Source: Chaenocephalus aceratus
Lineage: Eukaryota; Chordata; Actinopteri; Perciformes; Channichthyidae
Length of the DNA: 64,000 nt
NCBI GenBank assembly: GCA_023974075.1
Contig: JAMFTG010000340.1
Span: 1 to 64,000, forward strand
Reading direction: 5' to 3'
A program made the position numbers and the translations under genes. The notes beneath the pieces are model-generated. The model had not been told where the DNA came from and did not search any database. It saw only the letters and a program-made list of their open reading frames with translations. Below are positions 1-8,758 of this stretch, piece after piece. How positions within the stretch are numbered: the stretch's first letter is position 1; every line of letters starts with the position of its first letter.

Positions 1-268
1 CTGGACTGCAGCGTGATCCTCCTTCTGCTGGCTGGAGCTTCTACTGGTATAAGGATGTTCCCAAACCGTCACACAACCTCTACAACTCCACGACTTCTAC
101 AACTCCTACGACTATGAGCTGCTACCTGGCAGCGAGAATGGGACTGAACAGCATCTCTTCATCATTGATGGACAAACACACACAGCAGGATATGTGTGTA
201 AAGCCAGGAAGAGAGGATCCAGTGTATTACAGTGGGCAGAGTGAACCTAAGTTTGTCTGGTCTTGGAG
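1..268 (+). pseudogene. Fc-receptor-like Ig-domain exon, partial and frameshifted
   Basis: Immunoglobulin-like exon cut by the left window edge. Recognisable pieces are WSFYWYKDV, then YELLPGSENGTEQHLF, GYVCKA, and DPVYYSGQSEPKFVWS, the pattern of fish Fc-receptor-like D1 domains. They do not lie in one frame: the first is in frame 3, the middle in frame 2 and the last back in frame 3, so there are at least two compensating indels. The first switch falls in an ACTTCTACAACTCCTAC-like low-complexity stretch near 85-112, the second near 205-220. A donor-like AG/GTCAGT follows 268, but its phase does not fit the next Ig exon at 4733. It could be a decayed gene or an exon with assembly errors. The extracellular ligand-binding role is inferred from the family only. 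Confidence 0.7.
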
Positions 269-432
269 GTCAGTATGCTCTTCCTTTTTCTTTCTTTCTG
301 TAGTTTGTTACCACCAGAAGGCCAACACATGTCTTTGTCAAAGTTTTGCTGGTCTTGAGGTTTGTTTTGACTTTTCCATTATTGCTAAATGGAACAAATA
401 CATTGTAGTGCGTGAAAAGAGAGTCGAGGCGG

Positions 433-613
433 TGTATTAAGAATGGAGTTCCAATCTTTATTATCCATTAATATCAGAGAGGTTAACACATGCACTGCTC
501 TGCCTGATGAGCTAGCAGGAATGGCAGCTAAAGCTACAGGTGTTCCCCACTAAAGGGTCCGTGTGGCAACACAATAAGCAAGGTGAATTATGGTCCCACC
601 TGGCGTCACCACA
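433..613 (-). repeat. Gypsy 3' LTR (181 bp)
   Basis: On the minus strand this begins TGTGG and ends TACA (TG...CA), with an AATAAA about 35 bases before the end. It matches 4377-4557 at 178 of 181 positions (3 substitutions), so the two copies diverged little after insertion. Confidence 0.85.
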
Positions 614-640
614 CAAGCCCCCCCCAGAATTCACACATAA
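614..640 (-). promoter_or_regulatory. Polypurine tract of the Gypsy element
   Basis: A run of eight C on the plus strand (GGGGGGGG on the minus strand), followed by CTTGTG, directly precedes the 3' LTR in the element's sense. This is where plus-strand DNA priming is expected, and it fixes the element's orientation. Confidence 0.7.
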
Positions 641-799
641 ACAAAATCAGCATGGCGGGGAGGAACGACACGCCGACCCCCACGACTCCTGAGCACGGCA
701 GTCGGAAAAGTGACTTCCGCCTGTGCGGCCCCCGGAAGGGGAGGGTACCGGAACAACAGGTCTTAAATCCGTGACAGGGGACGAGGCCAGGGGGCGGCC

Positions 800-1715
800 C
801 CGTCGCGGAGGTCCAGCCAGCACCACAGGGCATGGTCCAAGTCCAGGTGAGCAGCCTTTACCCGGTCCACCGAGACGTGCTCGGCCTTGCCACCCAGGTC
901 GACCACCAGGTGCTTGTCCCCGTGCTCCAAGACCCGGAAAGACCCATCATAAGGGGGCTGCAGAGGGCCTCTGTGCGCATCGTGCCGGATTAACACGTGC
1001 TCCGCGAGCGGAGCTCTGCGGGAACCTGGGACACCCTGAAGTACCGTGCTGAGTAGTAGGGATCGGCCCAGCATCACCCAGGGCAGCTTGTCGACCCAAT
1101 TCTCGTCCTTAAGGCTGGCTTTGAGGGCCGCCTTCATGGAGCGATGGAAGCGCTCGCAGAGGCCGTTAGCCTGAGGGTGCAGCCCCCAAACCGCCTGTCA
1201 CGGCGTTCCAGAGTTCGGACGTGAACTGAGAGCCCCTGTCTGAGGAAATGTCCGACGGGGTGCCAAAACGACACACCCACGTTGCAATGAAGGCCCGGGC
1301 AACGTCCGACGTCGAAACGAGCGGGACCGCCTCTGGCCAACGGGTCGTCCTGTCCACCATGGTGAGGAGGTAGGAAAAGCCCCGAGAGGAGGGCAATGGA
1401 CCAACCAGGTCGATGTTGACGTGGTCAAACCTCCTCTCAGGCACCAGGAAACGCTCCAAAGGGGCCTTCGTGTGGCGGTTGCACCTTAGCGCGCTGACTA
1501 GCCACGCACTCACCAGCCACGCACTCACCAGCCCAAGTCCTCAAGTCCTTTTTCAGCCCATGCCAGACGAACTTCGCGGCCACCAAGCGCACCGAAGGCT
1601 TAACGCCGGGGTGTGACAGGCCGTGCACTGCCTCGAACACAGAGCGCCTCCAGCTGGCGGGAACGACTGGCCGGGACAGGCCTGTGGAGACGTCACACAG
1701 GAGGGTAACGCCCAC
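800..1715 (-). pseudogene. Gypsy integrase
   Basis: Minus-strand integrase remains. An N-terminal zinc-binding region spans 1437-1715 (HGLSHPG, then paired Cys residues, with a 15-base duplication GCACTCACCAGCCAC at about 1505-1535 doubling one Cys). The catalytic core spans 1166-1430 (HVNIDLVGPLP with the first Asp, SDRGSQFTS with the second, and a Glu in NGLCERFHRSM at about 1135-1165). A C-terminal region near 810-960 contains FRVLEHGDKHLVVD. All three acidic catalytic positions are readable, but in different frames, so the enzyme is not encoded intact. Confidence 0.88.
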
Positions 1716-1849
1716 GTCGCCGAACCACCACGTCCTCCAAGCGCAGCCCCGCGCCCTCCACCTTCAGAGCCTGGACGCCGGGGTCTGTGACCTGGTCCGC
1801 CGCCATGCGAGTATAGTCCAGGCCCAACTGGACGGCTCCGATGACGACT

Positions 1850-2480
1850 CTGGAGAGGGCAACCAGGTTCGACTTGCCAGCCACGTGCTTAATGTCTGTG
1901 GTGAACTCCGAGATGTAGGAAAGCTGCCGCTGCTGACGTGCCAACCAAGGCTCCGCCACTTTAGACATGGCGAAAAGTGAGTGGCTTGTGGTCGACAAAC
2001 GCTGTAAACTCCCAGCCTTCCAGCATGAAACGGAAGTGCCGCACGGCCAAATAAAGACCCAGGAGCTCACGGTCAAAAGCGCTGTACCTGCGTTCTCTGG
2101 GCGTCAGCTGGCGGCTGAAAAGGCGAGCGGCTGCAAGCGGCTGCCAAGCGGCTGCCAAGCGGCTGCCAAGCGCTGCCAAGCGGCTGCCAAGCGGCTGCCA
2201 AGCGGCTGCCAAGCGGCCGCCAAGCGGCTGCCAAGCGGCTGCCAAGCGGCCACCACCCACTGCTCGTGCACCGCGCCGACCGCGTAGTCCAACGCGTCCG
2301 TGGTGATGGAGATGGGAGCCGTAGATGATCGGTGTGCCAGCAAAGCCGCCTGAGCCAACGCGGTCTTGACCTCAGCAAAAGCGACCTCCGCCTCTGCCGT
2401 CCAGTCGATCGCCTGGACGGGGGTCTTGCCCTTCAACGCTTCATACAGCGGCCGCATGATGTGTGCGGCCCGGGCGATGA
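1850..2480 (-). pseudogene. Gypsy RNase H region with internal repeat expansion
   Basis: Minus-strand RNase H segment. Upstream of the break it reads ITTDALDYAVGAVHEQW. Downstream it reads FSRQLTPRERRYSAFDRE, LLGLYLAVRHFRF and DIKHVAGKSN. Between these halves lies an 11-bp tandem repeat (2126-2251) that replaces what is normally a few residues around WQPLAFFSRQL. The expansion shifts the frame. Confidence 0.85.
2126..2251. repeat. 11-bp minisatellite, about 11 units, inside RNase H
   Basis: The unit on the plus strand is GCGGCTGCCAA. There are about eleven copies; two are a base short (one near 2127-2136, one near 2171-2180) and one has CTG changed to CCG. On the minus strand the unit spells part of Trp-Gln-Pro-Leu, which suggests local slippage of the coding sequence itself. 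Confidence 0.95.
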
Positions 2481-2495
2481 AACGGTGGTAGAAGG

Positions 2496-3130
2496 TCACC
2501 ATCCCCAGAAACTCACGGAGCGACCGGGCTGTGAGCGGGCGAGGAAAAGCCGCAACAGCCTCCACCTTCGCTGGCAGAGGCCCTTGGTGACGCGGTGCCC
2601 CAGGAAATCAATGTCAGACACCCCGAACTGGCACTTTGCAGGATTGATGATTAATCCGTGTTCGTTGAGCCGCGTGAAAAGGGCTCGGAGGTGGGACAGG
2701 TGCTCCTGCACTGAAGCGTTGGCGACGAGTATGTCGTCGAGGTAGACAAACACAAACGGCAGGTCCCACAGCACCGAATCCATCAGGCGCTAGAACGTCT
2801 GAGCAGCATTCTTGAGTCCAAAAGGCATCCGCAGGAACTCAAAAAGTCCAAAAGGCGTTATCACTGCTGTCTTGGGAATGTCCAGAGGGTGCATGGGCAC
2901 CTGGTGGTATCCACGCACCAGGTCCACCTTGGAAAAACACCCCCGTACCGGCCAGATGCGCCGAAAAGTCCTGAATGTGTGGCACCGGATAGCGGTCAGG
3001 CGTAGTGGCGTCGTTGAGTCGGCGGTAATCCCCGCACGGGCGGAACCCGCCGTTCGGTTTGGGGACGACGTGCAGGGGGGAAAGCCCAAGGACTGTCGGA
3101 GCGGCGGACAATGCCCAGGCGCTCCATGGT
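2496..3130 (-). pseudogene. Gypsy reverse transcriptase
   Basis: Minus-strand reverse-transcriptase remains: [25 protein letters not shown] in an upstream frame (3000-3111), [17 protein letters not shown] near 2800-2870, then VFVYLDDILVA (the YxDD active-site box, about 2735-2765) and GHRVTKGL. Domain order and motifs are typical of Ty3/Gypsy. Frame changes occur near 2790 and 2830-2850 (with a short AGTCCAAAAGGC duplication), so the product is not made. Confidence 0.92.
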
Positions 3131-3168
3131 TGAGTACTCCGCCCTCGCTACAGCCAGCTTAGAAGGGT

Positions 3169-3660
3169 TCAACCGCGGGCCCTGGCGTAGACAGGAGGCC
3201 CCTCGGTAGTGACGTGGTACTCCACGCCATGCTTAGTGGTAAGCGCAGAGAAGGTGGGCAGCGACAGGTCTGGGAACTCGGCCAACAGTCTGAGAAACGT
3301 GTCTGCCCCCGACAGCGAGCCCGACAGCCCGTCATATGCTGCGCTGCCAAGTGTGCACACGAGGGAAGAAAACGTTAAGGCATCAACCAAACGCCTATTC
3401 TTAACGTCCACTAAGAGTCCATGAGCACACAAAAAATCCGCTCCGAGGAGGGGAAAAGAAATGTCCGCTGTCACAAAATCCTGTCCTCCGATGCACAAAC
3501 ACATAGGCCTCACGCCGTACGTGCGAATGGGACCACCGTTAGCCGTCGTCAATCGCGGGTCCGTGCCCACCCCGGGTGACGTCTTCACTCGACGCTGGAA
3601 CTACGCTCCGCTGAGCGCCCGTGTCACACAGAAAACAGGCTCCCCGAAACGCTGTCGCTG
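3169..3660 (-). pseudogene. Gypsy aspartic protease region
   Basis: A DTGAQRS catalytic motif is readable on the minus strand around 3605-3640. It is followed in another frame by DFLCAHGLLVDVKNRRLVD, matching retropepsin-like fish Gypsy proteins. The frame breaks just before the catalytic motif. Confidence 0.8.
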
Positions 3661-3689
3661 ACAAAGAGGAGCCTGCACGTGCCGCCGAC

Positions 3690-4376
3690 GCTCAGGGCCA
3701 CTACTGAGCGCCGGCCCCTCCGTTTCCCGGGGGTTTGTAGCTGCACGGGGAGATGCATTTCTTTGCCATTGTCCCGAAACGTGCGTGGTAAAAGCACTCT
3801 CCGGTGTCTCCACGCCGGCTCGATACAGCCGTGTCCTGCCTCCGCCACGCTTTCTTGACTGCAGATGGGCCGCTGCGCGTCGCGGCTAACGTCTCTGCAT
3901 CGGGCTGTTGTGGAGCCAGGAAAAAACGATCCGCTTCCTCAGCCAAGGCACGCGAGCTCCGTGACAGGCGTGTTGGCCAGCGCCGTCTGGACCCGGGGCG
4001 GCAAGTGACGCAGGAAAATCTCCGTGAATAAAATCCGGGGATCTTCCCCCCCTAGCAGATTTAGCATTTTCTCCATTAGCTGGGAAGGCTTGCTGTCTCC
4101 TAGGCCTTGAATGTCAAGTAACTGGCGGGCCCTCTCCTTAGCAGATAAGCTAAATGTCTTAAGGAGAAGGGCCTTAATCGCCTCATATTTGCCATGGTGC
4201 GGGGGGGTCCACGATAAATCCCACCAACCTGGACGACGTGGAGCTCCCCAGTGCTGCTACCACATGGTAGTATTTCAGGTCCCCGTCACGGACCTGTCGG
4301 CAGGCGAAATGTGCCTCCACGTGTGCGAACCATGCCTCCGCGGCGTGCTCCCAGAATTCCGGCAGCTTGGAGGCGG
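3690..4376 (-). pseudogene. Gypsy gag, N-terminus missing
   Basis: Starting directly at the 5' LTR border, the minus strand reads SKLPEFWEHAAEAWFAHVEA, a capsid region normally well inside gag. Near 3750-3800 it reads CFYHARFGTMAKKC and CISPC, the Cys/His motif of this fish Gypsy group. Several frame changes separate the two. Confidence 0.85.
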
Positions 4377-4557
4377 TGTATTAAGAATGGAGTTCCAATC
4401 TTTATTACCCATTAATATCAGAGAGGTTAACACATGCACTGCTCTGCCTGATGAGCTAGCAGGAATGGCAGCTAAAGCTACAGGTGTTCCCCACTAAAGG
4501 GTCCGTGTGGCAACACAATAAGCAAGGTGAATTATGGTCCCACATGGTGTCACCACA
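4377..4557 (-). repeat. Gypsy 5' LTR (181 bp)
   Basis: It differs from 433-613 at three positions. The sequence immediately downstream on the minus strand is gag coding sequence, with no TGG-type primer-binding site. Seven bases (GAGGCGG, 4370-4376) next to it recur outside the other LTR (426-432). Confidence 0.85.
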
Positions 4558-4732
4558 ACATATAATTAAACACATTTGTGGTGTGAGATTGAGGCACTGG
4601 TACTTTCACTTTAGTTTTCCTCCTACTTTAGTTTGTTCCCGTTTGTTTTTTCAGGGTAAATTAAGTGGCAGTTTTAATCATTGTCTTTTTCAGTCTGCAT
4701 GGTTTTAAATGTCCACTCTTTGTGTGTTTCAG

Positions 4733-4993
4733 ATTTTAATTCAGCAGCGTCTCTCACAGTGAGTCCTGACAGTGTGCAGCACTTCACCGAAACGTCTGTG
4801 TCACTGAGCTGTGAGGGAAACTCCACTGAGTGGAGAGTGAAGAGGTTTACGACATCATACCTTTATCCCTGTTCTTCCTGGGGGAAAATGACTGGATCCA
4901 CATGCACAATAACCGGCAGTTGGGAGAGTGGAGTGTTCTGGTGTGAGTCTGAAACAGGACAGTTCAGTAATGCAGTCAACATCACTAAATATG
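4733..4993 (+). CDS. Fc-receptor-like Ig-domain exon (intact)
   Basis: Bounded by GTGTGTTTCAG and ATG/GTGAGT, phase 1 on both sides. It encodes one Ig-like domain: AASLTVSPDSVQHFTETSV, the first Cys in SLSCEGNSTEW, a CSSWGKMTGSTC segment and the second Cys in GVFWCES, ending NAVNIT. This is the pattern of fish Fc-receptor-like and CD64-like D2 domains, which would lie outside the cell. It is the only Ig exon in the window with an unbroken frame. Confidence 0.85.
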
Positions 4994-5300
4994 GTGAGTT
5001 TTAATTATTTAAAATGTTTGTTTCTGAAGTATTATGTTGTTTTGAAATGTGAAGGTGACAACAAGCATTAGCCAAACGTCTCTTCAAATTAGTAAAACTT
5101 CATAAAAAAGGCTAATTTGCGAAGTGATTTCCAGGGTTACTTCTCTCAAAGATCAAAGATAATATTCTGTGTTTAAATGTCTTCATACATCTACCTGACA
5201 TTCAGCTTCTGCCAGACCAGGCCTGTTGTGCATAAACATATTAAATCTGCAAAAGCTGATGACTCTGTCAAAGCCTTTATATTCTTTGATTTCTTTTCAG

Positions 5301-5550
5301 ATGAAATGATCTGGTGAGTCCTGTCCGTCCTGTGGCTGAGGGGCGTTCGGTCACTCTTAGCTGCAAGTTCAAGACAGGAACGGTTCTTATAATGTGGATT
5401 TCTATAAAGATGACAAACTCATCCAGAGCGATACCAGGAAGGAGCTGACCATCTCTGCAGTGTCAAAGTCAGACGAAGGCTTTTATAAATGTAAACGGAG
5501 AGATCCAGCAGATGGTAGGACGTCACCAGAGAGCTGGTTCTCAGTCAAAT
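5301..5550 (+). pseudogene. Fc-receptor-like Ig-domain exon with two one-base deletions
   Basis: Bounded by TTCTTTTCAG and AAAT/GTAAGT. It reads SPVRPVAEGRSVTLSC, then KFKTGTV, then in a new frame NVDFYKDDKLIQSD, TISAVSKSDEGFYKC and SPESWFSVK. Two single-base losses are needed to explain it. One is in GATCTGG (about 5309-5315), giving an early TGA in the phase set by the preceding exon. The other is after GGTTCTTA (about 5385). Both Ig cysteines remain. This argues that the gene is a pseudogene, or that the assembly has indel errors here. Confidence 0.8.
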
Positions 5551-5716
5551 GTAAGTATGATTTTAAAACCTTTCCTTTTTTGTAAGCTGTGTTACAGTCT
5601 GAGATAAAGAAAGTTTCATCTGAATTAAACTGTTTGTTTAAGAGAGATGTTGTATACAGTTAATCTATAACAGGAACGTTTAATATACAATAAATATTAA
5701 TAAAGATTACTTATAG

Positions 5717-5839
5717 TAGCAGCGTCCGGGCCTGGAAAAGCCTCTCAATTTCCCATTCTTCTGATCGTTGGGCTGCTTGGTGGAGTTGTACTGATTATTC
5801 TCCTGCTGCTGTTCCTGTATTTATACAGAAAGTCAAAAG
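5717..5839 (+). CDS. Fc-receptor-like transmembrane exon
   Basis: Starts after TTATAG and ends AAAG/GTGAGA. It encodes a short linker AASGPGKASQFP, a single membrane-spanning segment (ILLIVGLLGGVVLIILLL) and a basic stop-transfer YRKSK. This is type I membrane topology, with the Ig domains outside and tyrosine motifs inside. The last part is duplicated at 53878-53910. Confidence 0.85.
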
Positions 5840-5958
5840 GTGAGATAATTTTCTTCTGATATCAGATTGACTCTAATGTAATCACATGTACTGTTTTAAC
5901 AGTAGAACACTTTGCAAAACATAATAACATAGCAGCAAATGTCTTCTTTTTTTAACAG

Positions 5959-6158
5959 ATTCATGCTGTATCAGGTTGGTACAAAGCTCTATTACATTAT
6001 GAACATGACAGCAGTGATATGTTCCTTTCATAAATCCACTTCATTATCTTCATGTGTTTTGCACAGATCTCAGAGGACCAATCAGGGCCCTGCTACAGAC
6101 CACATGATCAACCAGGATGGAATTCAAAACATGCCACAATATTCTACTCTCCTCCATG
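5959..6158 (+). CDS. Fc-receptor-like cytoplasmic exons (two)
   Basis: A 16-base microexon (5959-5974, DSCCIR split codon) is followed by 6067-6158, which encodes SQRTNQGPATDHMINQDG and ends MPQYSTLLH. The Tyr is in a YxxL setting but lacks the Ile/Val/Leu/Ser at -2 of a strict ITIM. Splice phases agree with the flanking exons. A diverged copy of both exons lies at 54017-54170. Confidence 0.75.
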
Positions 6159-6249
6159 GTCAGTCATTGTCCGGTTTAATAATAGGATTTATTTTAACTT
6201 TTGGCCTTAATTGTGATTAAAATGTGGCTTGATTTTCACTTCTCTGCAG

Positions 6250-6300
6250 GTGATCGTTGTCTCTATGAAACAATAGGAGGGCCTGTAGAAGCTGGAAAGG
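6250..6300 (+). CDS. Fc-receptor-like cytoplasmic exon, LYETI
   Basis: 51-base exon after CTCTGCAG, phase 1 at both ends, encoding DRCLYETIGGPVEAGK. The tyrosine motif is ITIM-like but has Cys at -2. Assigned by splice sites, phase and position. Confidence 0.7.
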
Positions 6301-6414
6301 GTACAGTATTTCCTCTGTGTTTAACATGGAGTAATACAAACTACTGCAGTGGCCAGCAGTGTAAATAAAGCAGAGGAATTGTCCTTTGATATATTATTTT
6401 AATCCTTCTAACAG

Positions 6415-6462
6415 GTGCCAGTAATGAACCAGAAGAGAGCCTTTACTCAAATGTGGCTGCAG
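6415..6462 (+). CDS. Fc-receptor-like cytoplasmic exon with consensus ITIM
   Basis: 48-base exon after TTCTAACAG, ending GCAG/GTAATG. It encodes ASNEPEESLYSNVAA. SLYSNV fits the ITIM consensus (S/I/V/L-x-Y-x-x-I/V/L), suggesting an inhibitory receptor that would recruit SH2 phosphatases. Confidence 0.72.
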
Positions 6463-7041
6463 GTAATGTCAAGTACAAAACACTTTATACATACACACAT
6501 AAATATACTAAAAGCTTTTATAATGTGCTGTGCTGCTTGCCAGTTTCAGCAATGAGCAAATCCACCAAATAAAGCTTTTACACGTTGTGTGCATTGTTAT
6601 ACAGCATGTTGTTTTCCAGTAATGTCTTGCTTTAATGATACATTACTTAAAATATCATAATTATGAAATGGCAAATGTAAATATGTTCACACACAAATGA
6701 ATTGGCATTAACATACATTGTTTTATTCAAAAATAATAGACCGTACCATGAGCAGAAATGACCCAATGATCATAACTTATGTTGGTGTTCTTCCAGATCA
6801 ATAAAGACGTCCTCATGGACAGAACCAATGGAGCGGATACAAACATGAAAAACAAACATCCTTGTTTCAGCAATTGAGTGTATTTGCTGCTTTTGTGTAA
6901 ATAGCGCAGTGCCTTTAAAAAAAAAAAATCTTTCTAGGAACATGGTGAATGCTTTGCAATTCAACTGTACTTACTTTCTGTGTACTTATATTTAGTGTAA
7001 AACATTGTACTACCACCTTATCTGTTAAATGTCTGATTCAG

Positions 7042-7076
7042 ATCATGTGGCTCGAACCTCGTTGTACATTGAGTGA
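7042..7076 (+). CDS. Probable terminal exon of the Fc-receptor-like gene
   Basis: After CTGATTCAG, in phase with the preceding exon (G + AT), it encodes DHVARTSLYIE and then TGA. The short end with a further tyrosine (SLYIE) is plausible for this family. The 3' UTR would run into the LINE fragment beginning about 7166. There is no transcript evidence. Confidence 0.5.
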
Positions 7077-7165
7077 TATTAGAGCCAGATACTAATGTAT
7101 GCAGTATGGACACATGCTTTAGCACTGTAGATGCACACAGTGGACACACACATATACTATTACTG

Positions 7166-7662
7166 GTACCTGCGTACCATGCTGCGAATGGATCTGGCCC
7201 TTCCTACATCCAGGACATGGTTAAACCGTACAGCCCAGCACGTGCACTCCGCTCTGCATCAGCCAAACGGCTCGCTGCACCCTCGCTGCGAGGGGGACCC
7301 AAGTTCCCATCAGCAAAAACACGTGGGTTTGCTATCCTGGCTCCAAGATGGTGGAATGAGCTCCCCATTGACATCAGGACAGCAGATAGCTTACACACCT
7401 TCCGGCGCAGACTGAAAACTCATCTCTTTCGACTCCACTTCGAGCGATAGAACTATTAACAAAGAACTGCTAACAAAGCACTTATATACTAATAAAGGAC
7501 TGGCTTATCTAAAGCCAGTTGAGTAGCACTTGAAATGCTTGGCTCTATGAAACCTGATGTCCTTTATGATTCTGTTTTCTTCAAGGTTGTGTCTTCCTGG
7601 TTGAATGTACTTATTGTAAGTCGCTTTGGATAAAAGCGTCAGCTAAATGCAATGTAATGTAA
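7166..7662 (+). mobile_element. L2-like LINE, 3' end
   Basis: It encodes the end of a LINE ORF2 ([45 protein letters not shown], stop at about 7450). The short 3' UTR has the hairpin CTGGCTTATCTAAAGCCAG and the tail TAAGTCGCTTTGGATAAAAG, ending in ATGTAATGTAA repeats. The same family recurs at 23259-23526 and, with its RT domain, at 26730-27719. It is 5'-truncated, as LINE copies usually are. Confidence 0.88.
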
Positions 7663-8758
7663 AATTAATAAAACCCAAATGCAATTATACCTGCACGTAC
7701 TGTTCAGTGAATGATTCTTACCAGATGCTACCACAGGGTGCCCACTGTAAGGGAAACTTCTGCAGCAATGGAGAGTCAGGACTCAGAGAGACACGAGGAG
7801 AGTTGGAGCTTTGATGTCAAACACTGGCAGTTTATTACAAGTATCGGCCGGAGAATTCATATCACAAGTCACAGCAGCAAGAGGTTCTGACTGCACGGGT
7901 GGGTTGCCACATCAATTCTGCCCAGCCTCTCTCTCGATAGACCTTTTAACTAGTTTACAGAGAGTTAATAAACATATTGGGGGAGTAAACGTAAACATCT
8001 GGGAAACACTGGAGATATCCCCAACATCTGGAGACACTGAATCACTTGCCTGACTCTTAGGATCTGTGACCGAGAGCTGACCGGTCATAAAACTGAGAAT
8101 AACAGAGTCATGGTAATAAAACGTCAACAGGCAGAAAAGTTAAATATCTTAGGAGTAAGGGAGAATTATTCTCTGACACCCACAAATTATCTAATGCCTT
8201 GAATTTATCTGCAGAAGTAGTCTCTTGCGAAAGCCAAAACATCTGAAGTCACAGCACCACCAATAGGTCAAACAAGCCTTTCAGATTCAAAGGAACTGAA
8301 GCACACGCCTTTTGTACAATGTGTTTGTTTTCTTTCAGATATTTGGGGCCCGTTTTTAGTTTTTTATTTATAAAAATAACTTGGTTTATCTTATCTCATT
8401 TTTAATAATACAAATGTTCGGTATTGTGTGAAGCAGACTAACCAAAATAACTAAGAACATGATGGAATTTCTCATACGCTTGTCACCAATAGAAAAACAT
8501 CAACCCACAAATCTTATCTTGATTGCATGATTTCAATCAAAGCGGTAAAGCCTGTCCAGGAAGAAAACAAGGCAGAACATTTTATATTTTTCAAACATGT
8601 TATTGTCATTACAATTTTTAAATGGTAACCAAAACCCTTAATGCACTTCAAATATAATATGTTTTCTGCTAATACTTTCACTTTATTATCTCGTACATTG
8701 TCCATGAGCGTACTTTCCACTGGGGACAGGGGGACATGTCCCCCCCACTTTTCAAAAT
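7663..8758. other. No recognised gene
   Basis: Only short frames with no motif I recognise. Ends with a C-rich palindrome-like stretch (GGGGACATGTCCCC near 8730-8745) just before the 37-bp array. Confidence 0.5.

Larger units (their letters stand above)
426..4557 (-). mobile_element. Degenerate Ty3/Gypsy LTR retrotransposon in the Fc-receptor-like intron
   Basis: Read on the minus strand, the order is LTR (4377-4557), gag, protease, reverse transcriptase, RNase H, integrase, polypurine tract, LTR (433-613). This is the standard Ty3/Gypsy order. The pieces lie in many short frames, so no complete polyprotein is encoded. The element sits between Fc-receptor-like exons ending at 268 and starting at 4733, in opposite orientation to the gene. 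At about 4.1 kb it is shorter than usual, because the primer-binding site, leader and start of gag are missing. No matching target-site duplication is seen: GGCGG lies below 433 and ACATA above 4557. Confidence 0.93.

Noticed and set aside
6780..6860. Possible extra Fc-receptor-like exon after CTTCCAG at 6796
   Set aside because: In the required phase it hits TAA after two codons; 7042-7076 fits the phase and ends naturally.
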